Shown piece by piece: positions 18,442 to 25,506 of a stretch of DNA of 64,000 nt (positions within the stretch are counted from its first letter, which is position 1; each line of letters begins with the position of its first letter). The DNA comes from CAYQQU01 sp964419545. GTDB lineage: Bacteria; Bacteroidota; Bacteroidia; Chitinophagales; Saprospiraceae. The notes below the pieces were generated by a model. It did no database searches. It saw nothing but the letters and a program-made list of their open reading frames with translations, and had not been told where the DNA came from. The DNA lies in contig CAYQQU010000005.1 of assembly GCA_964419545.1 (NCBI GenBank), forward strand, positions 62,001-126,000. The letters run 5' to 3'. Both the position numbers and the translations under genes were made by a program.

Positions 18442-19239
18442 ATGATTTCCTTAACGAGCTTGCCCCCCGCGATCTTGCTGTTTTGTCTGACCGTACGCCT
18501 TGTAGCCCAGGGGCCGATCAACGGTTTTATGGTCGGGCAGGGGCGCACCGACCTGGCGCTGAGCTACAGCTACGAATCTTACGATCAATACTATTTCGGC
18601 GACGAACTGCAGGCCGCCGACAACCAAATCCAAGCGATAAATCTATTCGCCGAACACGGCTTTTCCGATTCGCTGGCCATCGTCCTCTCCATTCCCTATC
18701 TCTGGATCGACTCGCTCAACCGGGGTTTGCAGGACGCCGTCGTTGCTTTCAAATACCGGGAACAACCGCACCGCCGCCTGTCGTTGATCGCTTCGGCGGG
18801 CATCTCTTTCCCGCTCTCCGCCTACCCTACCGATACCGAAACGCCTATCGGCGCCCGGCGCACCGTACTGCAGGGCCGCCTGGTGGTCCAATACCAATTC
18901 GATTCCGGATTATTCCTGAATATCCAGAGTGGCTACGATTTTCAGGTCATGCCCGAGGCCCAAAGCGCCATTCCGGTACAATTGCGGGCGGGCTTCGGCG
19001 CTAAACACTATTTTGTGGAAGGCTGGCTGGAATGGTTTCACACTTTCAGCGGCGGCGCGGACGACCGGATACTGGCCGGTGCCGGCTCCGACTGGCTGCG
19101 GGCCGGCGGTACGCTTTACATCCCCGTCACGCCAGCACTGGGCTGGATCGGCGGCGGCGCTTTTTTCCTGGACGGCCGCAATATCGGCCTTTCCAGCCGC
19201 TGGAACACCGGCCTCGTCATCCGCCTAGGCAACCATTGA
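18442..19239 (+). CDS. Putative outer-membrane beta-barrel protein
   Basis: A 265-residue protein from the ATG at 18442. A longer frame begins with TTG at 18370 but would bury the signal peptide. Residues 1-23 (MISLTSLPPAILLFCLTVRLVAQ) look like a signal peptide ending at an Ala-Gln site. The rest alternates polar and hydrophobic residues with many Tyr, Phe, Gly and Asp (LALSYSYESYDQYYFGD, LFLNIQSGYDFQV) and ends in an amphipathic strand, as barrels do. It broadly resembles the transporter / phenol-MetA-like barrel group. Substrate unknown. It is convergent with the next gene, 12 bp apart. Confidence 0.6.
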   Translation: MISLTSLPPAILLFCLTVRLVAQGPINGFMVGQGRTDLALSYSYESYDQYYFGDELQAADNQIQAINLFAEHGFSDSLAIVLSIPYLWIDSLNRGLQDAVVAFKYREQPHRRLSLIASAGISFPLSAYPTDTETPIGARRTVLQGRLVVQYQFDSGLFLNIQSGYDFQVMPEAQSAIPVQLRAGFGAKHYFVEGWLEWFHTFSGGADDRILAGAGSDWLRAGGTLYIPVTPALGWIGGGAFFLDGRNIGLSSRWNTGLVIRLGNH

Positions 19240-19251
19240 CCACACCCAGAC

Positions 19252-19632
19252 TCAAACCAACTCCGAATCATCCCAATTCTTCCGTTTCTCCTTCTCCGGG
19301 TGCATTTCCTCGAGGTCGAGCCCTTCATCATCCGGTAAGTTGTCGCCTCCTTGCTCGCGCTCGATCCGGCGCATTTCCTCGCGCATTGTTTTTTGCTCCC
19401 ATTCTTTAGAAAGGTCGCCGACCCCGGGTAGGCCGAATACCTCAAAATAGTGAAACGCCACTCCGATGCCCCATCCGAGCATCGGCCAGTAAAACCACCA
19501 GTGACCAGGCGCCGTGAGGAGGTTAAACACAAAGAAGAAGACGCCCATCACGAGATAAGACGTCAGGTGACTGTAAAACTCTTTTTTCTTTTTCACCCGT
19601 TTGCGGGCTTCCTCGTAGGCATTGGATCTCAT
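19252..19632 (-). CDS. 2TM domain-containing protein
   Basis: A 126-residue protein with the 2TM layout seen in Bacteroidota: a basic N-terminal helix (EEARKRVKKKKEFYSHL), a first membrane helix (YLVMGVFFFVFNLLTA), the short loop GHWWFYWP, and a second helix (WGIGVAFHYFEVFG). A charged C-terminal tail (residues 75-126) is rich in Glu, Arg and Asp. Related domains also occur fused to LytTR-type regulators, but there is no DNA-binding part here. Function unknown. It forms a pair with the paralogue directly upstream, 26 bp away. The stop is followed by GTCTGGGTGTGG, a weak version of the G-run repeat. Confidence 0.8.
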   Translation of the reverse strand: MRSNAYEEARKRVKKKKEFYSHLTSYLVMGVFFFVFNLLTAPGHWWFYWPMLGWGIGVAFHYFEVFGLPGVGDLSKEWEQKTMREEMRRIEREQGGDNLPDDEGLDLEEMHPEKEKRKNWDDSELV

Positions 19633-19658
19633 CGAGCTATTCCGTTTTAAAATTCAAC

Positions 19659-19970
19659 CTAAACCAGATCGCGATCACGCCAGGAACGAACAGCGCGCTC
19701 CTCGCGGTCTTCGCGCCAGCCGCAACCGCCGAAAAAATGAGGCGGCAAGGCTTTTCGCATTTCACCGGGCGGGCCGAAAACGCTCAGGTAATGAACGGCC
19801 AGACCGATGCCCCAGAAAAAAGCCAGAGGCCACCAGCCGAAAAAGTCGCCGTCCGAAACTTTGACCAGGATGTTAATCCCATTGAAAATAACGTAAAACC
19901 GCAGATGACGGAAAAAACCCTGTCGCTTTTTGAATTGACGCCGGGCTTGATGATGGTTTCGATGCTCCAT
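19659..19970 (-). CDS. 2TM domain-containing protein, paralogue of the next gene
   Basis: A 103-residue protein with the same plan as its downstream neighbour: ARRQFKKRQGFFRHLRFYVIF, then a first hydrophobic stretch, GWWPLAFFWGIGLAVHYLSVFGPP, and a basic tail. The two genes run in the same direction 26 bp apart and probably arose by tandem duplication. No catalytic residues are visible. Its upstream region holds two copies of ACAATTCAGTC spaced 21 bp apart. Confidence 0.75.
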   Translation of the reverse strand: MEHRNHHQARRQFKKRQGFFRHLRFYVIFNGINILVKVSDGDFFGWWPLAFFWGIGLAVHYLSVFGPPGEMRKALPPHFFGGCGWREDREERAVRSWRDRDLV

Positions 19971-20024
19971 GACGATAATTTTTCTTCAAGGTCACGATCT
20001 TCCCTTCCGCGCGCCATTCTTTTA

Positions 20025-20056
20025 GACTGAATTGTCGAATTCTGCGACTGAATTGT
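20025..20056 (-). promoter_or_regulatory. Direct repeat ACAATTCAGTC, 21-bp spacing
   Basis: On the minus strand the 11-mer occurs twice (20056-20046 and 20035-20025), two helical turns apart, 55 bp upstream of the first 2TM gene. This suggests a tandem regulator site. No bound protein can be named. Confidence 0.35.
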
Positions 20057-20114
20057 TTTCCAAACACTACTCCTTCCCGCAAACAACCGCTAAAGCCCAT
20101 GTTTAATTCAATCG

Positions 20115-20459
20115 TTAACCCATGGCATTTCGGCCCAGCGCCCCCGTCAGCGCGCCCAGCGCGGCGGTCAGTCCACCCGCCAGCGCGGTGATCAGCACGA
20201 GTTGCGTGCTCCCCAGCCCCCCGAACAATTCGCCCATGCGTTCGCTCAGGATACCGGTGTTCAGCGCATCGATCCAGCCGGCATAACCGCCCCACAGCAG
20301 CAAACCCGCCATGAAACCGGCCGCAAAAGCTCCCAAAGGCCGCAGGCCCGACCACAGACCGCTGAGCACCGCTACCGCCGCGAGGCTCCACCAGGGAAGG
20401 AACGGACCGGCCACGCTACCCAGCAATACGATACTCAAAAAGGTAAGAAAAAATCGCAT
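20115..20459 (-). CDS. Small hydrophobic membrane protein
   Basis: A 114-residue protein starting at the ATG at 20459 (MRFFLTFLSIVLLGSVAGPF). A TTG at 20468 would also be possible and would overlap the stop of the upstream acylase gene. It has three or four hydrophobic segments: residues 3-40, 45-62 and 88-110. They are rich in Ala, Gly and Leu, with GGLGSTQLVLITALAGGLTA near the end. I do not recognise a family. It probably forms an operon with the acylase, whose stop lies 5 bp upstream. Confidence 0.65.
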   Translation of the reverse strand: MRFFLTFLSIVLLGSVAGPFLPWWSLAAVAVLSGLWSGLRPLGAFAAGFMAGLLLWGGYAGWIDALNTGILSERMGELFGGLGSTQLVLITALAGGLTAALGALTGALGRNAMG

Positions 20460-20464
20460 GATGC

Positions 20465-22891
20465 TCAATTTTTGTTGAAGGAAATCCGGTAACGCGTCGG
20501 GCGGCTGTCGTCATCCGGCCCCGTCATCATCCACAGGTCGTAGTATTCGCCTTGCGCCCAGGCCTCGATGGTGTTGTCATAAAAAGGACTGCCGGGATTG
20601 CCCGAGGGGCCGCCCGGAAATACCCCCCGGCCGCGCACCGTATCGGCGAGTTCTACGATCATCCGCCACGATGGGCCGTTGCTGCCTTTGAGCGCGTTGG
20701 GCGCGTCTTTACAGCCGGCGGCCGACGGCGTCTTCACCGAAAAGGCCGGGATGCGCCCCAAATGATTGATGCCCGCGCCCTGGTATTCCGCCCAACCGGT
20801 GTCGGCGTCTGCCAGCGCCTCGGCGACATCGGCGTACGCTTCCCGGAACGCACGGGTGACCACCTCAGCGGCGGTTTCCACCTCGGGCGTAGCGGCCAAA
20901 TCGAAGGTAACATGCCCGGGATGATCGTCGAGCAAGGCCGTCAAACGCCACGGCTCCGGAATGAGCACCTCCATCGAGTCCCGGAGAGCGTAAAGTTCAT
21001 CAAAAGTTCCTTTCTTCACTGCTTCGAACCAGGCCTCGAACAAGATGCCGGCTTTGCCGTCGGCCGGAAAGCGGTAGTTCCATTTTTCGAGCAGCGCCAG
21101 GCCCGCCATCTCCCCCGGCCCCAGGTCGCTGCGGTCGATCCGGGCCAGGAGCAAGGGCAGGTTTTCCTCTGCCTTGAGGCTGTAATCGTCCAGCTGCAAG
21201 GCCGCCATATCTTCGACGGTAACCGAATCCAGGGCCGCCAGGCGGCGGTTGATGTAGCGGCCGCGATACTCTTCGAAGACGCCGTTGTAATAGTAAGGAT
21301 ACGCCAGCCCGGTGGAGCGCTGGTTGGCCGAAGCCACGAAGCCGCGTTCGGGGTTGCGCACCCGCGGGATCTGTTCGTAGGGAATAAAAGCCTGCCAGCC
21401 GTTGGCCGTCACCGATCCGTCCTGGACGAAGCGCCCCTGCTCGGGTCTTTTTACCGGTAATTTTCCGTTGGCGGTAAGCGCGATATCGCCGGCGCGGTTG
21501 GCGAAGACGAAGTTCTGGGCCGGATAACCGAAATGGCTGAGCGCGCGGTAATAGTCGTCGTAAGTCTCGCTCGTCATCAGGTCGAAGAAAGCGCTGAGGG
21601 GGCGCCCCCCGGCATCGTCCAGCGCGATCCAGTGCATCGCCATATCGCGATAAGGCGAGGTTTCATCTTCATAAACTACCGGCCCCCAGTAAGTGTATTT
21701 CACCCGCTCGATCCGGGTGGGCCGGCCCTTCACTTCGATGGGTTCTTCCACGATCTTCACCTCCATGAGCTGTCCGTCGAGCCAGTATTTCGTTTTCGAC
21801 GAATCGGCCCATACGACGCGGTACCAGTCGAGCACATCGTGAGAAACGTTGGTCTCCGACCAGGCGGCGTGCCGGTTGAAGCCGATGGGGATGCTCGGCA
21901 GGCCGGGAAAGGACACGCCGTAGGCCGACCATTCGGGCGTCGATAGTTGTATTTCGTACCAGATGGAAGGCAAGGTGAGGTTCAGGTGGGGATCGCCGCA
22001 GAGGATGGGGTGGCCCGCGGCCGTCTTTGCGCCGGAAACCGCCCAGTTGTTGCTGCCTACGTTGGCCGGAGGCTGGGGCAGATTCCGGAAAGGCAGGTAT
22101 TCGCTGATCATCTCGTTGGCGGGCTGCGGCGGTTCGACGATGCTGTCGAAGTTCCACTCTACCGTTTCGGGGATGACCGGCGATTCGGCGGGGTGGTATT
22201 CCGGAAAAAGGAAATCGAAAGCCGGCCGGCCGAGCAGTTGCAGGGTGTTGGTTGCCGCCAGATCATCGTGGCGAAAGCAGAGCGTCTCGGCCATTTTTTT
22301 GTAGAAAACGACGCTATTGAGGAGCGTCCAGGGCTCGGGAGCGTAGTTCAGCAGCTTAAATTCAATGGGATAATCGTGGGGATGCAGCGAATTGATATAG
22401 GCGTTGACGCCGGCAGTGTAGGCTTCCAGCATTTGGCGGTCGCGATCCGAGCGCCGCAGGTCGGCCAGTGTATTGCGGGCGGCCCACATCATCCCTTTGC
22501 GCCGCTGCCGGCGATCGCGCTCCAGGGTGGCCGGGCCGATCACTTCCGAGAGGCGGCCCGCTGCGTCGCGAATAGTGATATCCATCTGCCAGAGCCGGTC
22601 GCGGGCCGTAATGTACCCCTGTACGAAGAAGAGGTCATTTTCTTTTTCGGCAAAGACGTGGGGCACGGACCGTTCGTCAAAAACGACCGCCACCGGCGCC
22701 GAGAGCCCGGGGAGATCCAGGGTGAGGTCTTTCCCGGCGCCTACCGATTCGGCATTTTGCCAAAAGCCGGTATAAGGGCTGAGCAGGACCCCCAGCGGCG
22801 GGGTCGGACTTCCGAAAGGCTGGTGCATGCTGCCCAGCACCAACAGGCCAAGCAAAATCAAAGCGGCGAACAAAAAGTTGATCCAACGCAT
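20465..22891 (-). CDS. Penicillin acylase family N-terminal-nucleophile hydrolase
   Basis: Ntn hydrolase that cleaves amide bonds of acylated small molecules such as beta-lactams or acyl-homoserine lactones. The actual substrate is not predictable. I use the ATG at 22891, giving 808 residues that begin with an uncleaved membrane anchor (MRWINFLFAALILLGLLVLG). The A-chain has FVQGYITARDRLWQMD. The autoproteolytic site is the G-S bond in NVGSNNWAVSG near residue 280, with the new N-terminal Ser as nucleophile. The B-chain carries RVVWADSSKTKYWLDGQ and the ANQR segment. The protein is probably periplasmic, membrane-anchored, and processed to two chains. Confidence 0.9.
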   Translation of the reverse strand: MRWINFLFAALILLGLLVLGSMHQPFGSPTPPLGVLLSPYTGFWQNAESVGAGKDLTLDLPGLSAPVAVVFDERSVPHVFAEKENDLFFVQGYITARDRLWQMDITIRDAAGRLSEVIGPATLERDRRQRRKGMMWAARNTLADLRRSDRDRQMLEAYTAGVNAYINSLHPHDYPIEFKLLNYAPEPWTLLNSVVFYKKMAETLCFRHDDLAATNTLQLLGRPAFDFLFPEYHPAESPVIPETVEWNFDSIVEPPQPANEMISEYLPFRNLPQPPANVGSNNWAVSGAKTAAGHPILCGDPHLNLTLPSIWYEIQLSTPEWSAYGVSFPGLPSIPIGFNRHAAWSETNVSHDVLDWYRVVWADSSKTKYWLDGQLMEVKIVEEPIEVKGRPTRIERVKYTYWGPVVYEDETSPYRDMAMHWIALDDAGGRPLSAFFDLMTSETYDDYYRALSHFGYPAQNFVFANRAGDIALTANGKLPVKRPEQGRFVQDGSVTANGWQAFIPYEQIPRVRNPERGFVASANQRSTGLAYPYYYNGVFEEYRGRYINRRLAALDSVTVEDMAALQLDDYSLKAEENLPLLLARIDRSDLGPGEMAGLALLEKWNYRFPADGKAGILFEAWFEAVKKGTFDELYALRDSMEVLIPEPWRLTALLDDHPGHVTFDLAATPEVETAAEVVTRAFREAYADVAEALADADTGWAEYQGAGINHLGRIPAFSVKTPSAAGCKDAPNALKGSNGPSWRMIVELADTVRGRGVFPGGPSGNPGSPFYDNTIEAWAQGEYYDLWMMTGPDDDSRPTRYRISFNKN

Positions 22892-22964
22892 ACGAAACGG
22901 ATAATCAGGGCGGGGACAAAACCATGGGGCCGCCCTGTTGTTAGAGCAAATATTTATCGGCATG

Positions 22965-23007
22965 AGCCGGTCGGGAGGTCGTGCTGATGACGACCTCCCG
23001 ACCGGCT
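22965..23007. other. Perfect 18-bp inverted repeat with 7-base loop
   Basis: Arms AGCCGGTCGGGAGGTCGT (22965-22982) and its exact complement (22990-23007) flank GCTGATG. It lies between the divergent acylase and lipoprotein genes, 14 bp before the lipoprotein ATG, with no T-tract on either side. It could be a stem in the lipoprotein leader that hides the ribosome site, or a DNA-level site. Confidence 0.55.
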
Positions 23008-23021
23008 TGGAAACTAAAAAT

Positions 23022-23570
23022 ATGAAAATACCCAGAATATTCGCTTATTCTCTTTTGGGAATGCTGTTTGCCTGCGGCGAGGCCGGCCCTGCGCAGGAAG
23101 GGCGTCCGGAATTTCGCACCACCCCGCCCTCGCTGCTGTATTTCAAAAACATGCGCAGCGCTTATTACGAGATGGCAGAACAAGCCGGCACCCGCATCGA
23201 GAAATACCGGTTACGGAAATATGCGGAATCCGATCAGCGGCCGATCCTCTACGCCACCATCGCCAACAACTGGATGCAGGACGAAGCCTATCTGCTTTTA
23301 GAACCGAACGCTTTTCTGCGGCGTGCTCCGGCGCCGCTGGAGGTGTTGTGGCGGTCGGCCGACAGCACCGGGGTCCTCACCCCCGACCGGCCCGGCTTGC
23401 CGCACCAGTACGGGTTTGCCCGCGAGCTGGCCGACCGCCTGCAGGCCGGCAGGGAGCTGTTCATCATCGACGACCGGAGGGATACCGTACCCCTATTCGC
23501 GGATTTCGGCGACCGCACGCATTTTCTGACCACTTTACGCGATTACGAAAAGCTGACCGAACGCCGTTAA
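23022..23570 (+). CDS. Putative lipoprotein of unknown function
   Basis: From the ATG at 23022 a 182-residue protein starts with a lipoprotein signal: MKIPRIFAYSLLGMLFACGEAG, with LFAC as lipobox and Cys18 as the lipid site. The mature part is hydrophilic with several Asp/Arg pairs and shows no motif I recognise. A longer frame begins at 22938 but runs through a perfect inverted repeat and would hide the signal peptide. The stop overlaps the stop of the convergent yaaA gene by 4 bp. Confidence 0.65.
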   Translation: MKIPRIFAYSLLGMLFACGEAGPAQEGRPEFRTTPPSLLYFKNMRSAYYEMAEQAGTRIEKYRLRKYAESDQRPILYATIANNWMQDEAYLLLEPNAFLRRAPAPLEVLWRSADSTGVLTPDRPGLPHQYGFARELADRLQAGRELFIIDDRRDTVPLFADFGDRTHFLTTLRDYEKLTERR

Positions 23571-24328
23571 CGGGTAAACACGAAAGAACGCTCCGACGAG
23601 AGATCCGGATTGAAGAAGTAATCGTCCCAGTCGAAGTTCACCAGTGCTTCGGGGTCGGTGATCCGGTTTTGAACGACGTAGCGGCACATTAGTCCGCGCG
23701 CCTTTTTGGCGTTAAAAGAGATGATGCGGTACTTCCCGTCGCGCTGTTCTTTAAACTGGATATCGAATAGCCGGCCGGCGAGCTTTTCCGGCTGGATGGC
23801 TTTGAAGTACTCCTGGGAAGCGAGGTTGACGACCGCATCGCTTTCCAACTCGGCCAGGTCGCGGTTGAGGAGTTCCGTCAGGGCGTCGTCCCAGAAAGCA
23901 TACAGGTCCTTTCCCCGGGCATTCTCGAGCCGGGTTCCCATTTCCAGGCGATAGGCCTGCATCAGGTCGAGCGGCCGCAGCAAGCCGTAGAGCCCGGAGA
24001 GGATGCGCAGGTGACGCTGAGCGAAAGCCAGCTGCGCCTCATCAAAATCTTCGGCGCCTAACCCGGCGTAGACGTCTCCTTGAAAAGCGAGCAGAGCCGG
24101 TTTGGCATTTTCGGTAGTAAAAGGCGAGGTAAAGCGCCGGTAGCGTTCGGCGTTCAGCGCCGCCAGCCGGTCGCTGATGTTCATGAGCGACTGCAGCTCC
24201 TCGGCCGTTTTTTTCCGTAGCAGTCCTACCAGCTGTTGCGATTGATCAAGCAGGCGGGGCTGAGTGTGCGGCGTTTCCGAAACTTCGGCAAAATCCAGTG
24301 TTTTCGCCGGTGAAATCAGTAAAATCAT
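23567..24328 (-). CDS. yaaA: YaaA family peroxide stress protein
   Basis: The 253-residue product matches the UPF0246/DUF328 family over its full length. It has the N-terminal signature MILLISPAKTLDF, LMNISDRLAALNAERYRRF, the central FQGDVYAGL and HLRILSGLYGLLRPLD motifs, and VNLASQEYFKAI and FNAKKARGLMCRY near the end. In E. coli YaaA limits free iron during hydrogen peroxide stress. The role here is inferred by homology. Its upstream region holds the inverted repeat AATTGTC-N6-GACAATT, which also overlaps the promoter of a divergent candidate small RNA. Confidence 0.93.
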   Translation of the reverse strand: MILLISPAKTLDFAEVSETPHTQPRLLDQSQQLVGLLRKKTAEELQSLMNISDRLAALNAERYRRFTSPFTTENAKPALLAFQGDVYAGLGAEDFDEAQLAFAQRHLRILSGLYGLLRPLDLMQAYRLEMGTRLENARGKDLYAFWDDALTELLNRDLAELESDAVVNLASQEYFKAIQPEKLAGRLFDIQFKEQRDGKYRIISFNAKKARGLMCRYVVQNRITDPEALVNFDWDDYFFNPDLSSERSFVFTR

Positions 24329-24371
24329 AATTGTAAGGTATCCTTCCTTTCAGTCAAAAAATGGCGGAATA

Positions 24372-24391
24372 AATTGTCTTTCTTGACAATT
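24372..24391. promoter_or_regulatory. Inverted repeat AATTGTC-N6-GACAATT
   Basis: Perfect 7-bp arms at 24372-24378 and 24385-24391, located between divergent yaaA and the candidate small RNA. It covers the -33 TTG of the small RNA promoter, so a bound regulator could control both. Confidence 0.4.
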
Positions 24392-24404
24392 CCAAGTATG
24401 TTTG
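24374..24404 (+). promoter_or_regulatory. Promoter TTG-N20-TATGTTTG
   Basis: TTG at 24374-24376 and TATGTTTG at 24397-24404 match the Bacteroidota housekeeping consensus with 20-bp spacing, identical to the spacing upstream of tex and the met leader. Start of transcription expected near 24410. Confidence 0.65.
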
Positions 24405-24409
24405 TAGCA

Positions 24410-24480
24410 TCTAAAAAGTAGTTTTTGTGTTTATTTGTTTGGGTTAGATGCCCTTGCTTCCACGGAGGCAAGGGTTTTTT
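24410..24480 (+). ncRNA. Candidate small RNA of about 70 nt
   Basis: A consensus promoter (24374-24404) is followed only about 45 bp after the expected start by an intrinsic terminator: stem CCCTTGCTTCC / GGAGGCAAGGG (24451-24474) and T6. No plus-strand gene lies before 25507 and the intervening gene is on the other strand, so the unit would make a free-standing transcript. The 5' part is A/T-rich and single-stranded in appearance. No known RNA family is recognised. It could also be a leader that read-through transcripts use, but there is nothing suitable downstream. Confidence 0.5.
24451..24480 (+). terminator. Intrinsic terminator of the candidate small RNA
   Basis: An 11-bp stem with one G-U pair and a minimal loop (24451-24474) is followed by TTTTTT and then ATTTT. 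Confidence 0.75.
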
Positions 24481-24582
24481 ATTTTCCGCTTCCCCACGCT
24501 ATCTTCAGGTGACCGTATATCGGTATTAAAACAGTATCAACTGGCAGGTTCGCGAATTGTTCAGGGCGGGGCCAAAATGAGG

Positions 24583-24615
24583 AAGGGCTTTGGAAGCGAA
24601 ACTTCCAAAGCCCTT
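24583..24615 (-). terminator. Hairpin terminator after the DUF1573 gene
   Basis: Perfect 14-bp stem (24583-24596 with 24602-24615) and a 5-base loop, 30 bp past the stop. On the minus strand it is followed by CCTCATTTTGG, a weak T-tract, so termination is likely but may be imperfect. Confidence 0.6.
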
Positions 24616-24645
24616 GCCGCGTCGGGAAACGGTGAGATAAAACGA

Positions 24646-25122
24646 TTATTCGTTCCCGCCGTTATTGAACATATTTTGCTCGCCGGCCGGTACTGCGGCG
24701 GGTTCTTTCGGCTTGTCCACCACTTCGCCTTTGATGTAAAGCAGCACCTGCTCGTCGCCGGCATTAGTGGTGAGGGTAACGCGCTTGTTGAACTTGCCCA
24801 TGCGGTTCGTGTCGTAGCGCACCTTGATCTCGCCGGCGGCGCCCGGTTCGATCGGCTCCTTGGCGTAGGAAGGCACCGTACAACCGCAGCTGCCTTTAGC
24901 ATGCTTGATGATCAGCGGCTCGTTGCCCGTATTGGTAAACGTAAAAATACGGTAGGGGTCCGAACCTTTTTCGATCACCCCGTAGTCGATAGTGGTCTGT
25001 TCAAAGGTAATTTCGGGTCCGCCGGTCGTTGCTTCTGCCGAAGCAGCTTCTTCTGCCTGGGCCAGAGCCGCCGTAGCGAAAGCGGCGACGAGCGCCAGCG
25101 TAAATATCATTCGCTTCATCAC
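24646..25122 (-). CDS. DUF1573 domain-containing exported protein
   Basis: A 158-residue protein with a signal peptide (MKRMIFTLALVAAFATAALAQ; starts at 25122 and 25119 are both possible). The body is a DUF1573 Ig-like domain: ITFEQTTIDYGVIEKG, then FTFTNTGNEPLIIKHAKGSCGCTVP and GEIKVRYDTNRMGKF. Proteins of this group are abundant in Bacteroidota, are predicted to be periplasmic or secreted, and have no assigned activity. A TACTTTTG promoter element lies 33 bp upstream and a hairpin terminator follows, so it is a single-gene unit. Confidence 0.88.
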   Translation of the reverse strand: MMKRMIFTLALVAAFATAALAQAEEAASAEATTGGPEITFEQTTIDYGVIEKGSDPYRIFTFTNTGNEPLIIKHAKGSCGCTVPSYAKEPIEPGAAGEIKVRYDTNRMGKFNKRVTLTTNAGDEQVLLYIKGEVVDKPKEPAAVPAGEQNMFNNGGNE

Positions 25123-25154
25123 AAATGCTTTTTTGGTTAAAAATCTGCTGGATA

Positions 25155-25162
25155 CAAAAGTA
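25155..25162 (-). promoter_or_regulatory. Promoter -7 element TACTTTTG
   Basis: Consensus TAnnTTTG on the minus strand, 33 bp before the DUF1573 gene. The -33 region is a run of T with no clear TTG at 20 bp. Confidence 0.5.
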
Positions 25163-25506
25163 GTTGAATTGAGAGCAAAAAAAAAGTTTTGGCTTTTGGA
25201 ATTGGTTAATGTAACGTTAAACCTTAAACCTTCGGTTTTCCATTTATTGTGACGTCATTTTATCGGCGAGGTAACGGCGTCGACGAAAAATATTTTGCCG
25301 GAGGCCGGACGGCCGCGCGCCGGACCGTGCTTTATAAACAATTGAGCCCCAAAATTGTAGAATTAGCGTGTTTATTTCGTGATTTTTTTTTATATTTTAG
25401 CATCGGAAATAGAATTTTTGCGGATAATGACAAAAGTTCTGTTACGAGCCAGTTCTTTCTAATCAGGCCTTTCCAATACTAAAACCAGATTAATAACCGA
25501 GTACCT
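25163..25506. other. Intergenic region with no clear feature
   Basis: The stretch between the DUF1573 promoter and the E1 gene is AT-rich in its right half. It contains TATATTTTAG (25391-25400), one base short of a promoter -7 element. I see no riboswitch, repeat or small ORF that I would defend. Confidence 0.4.
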
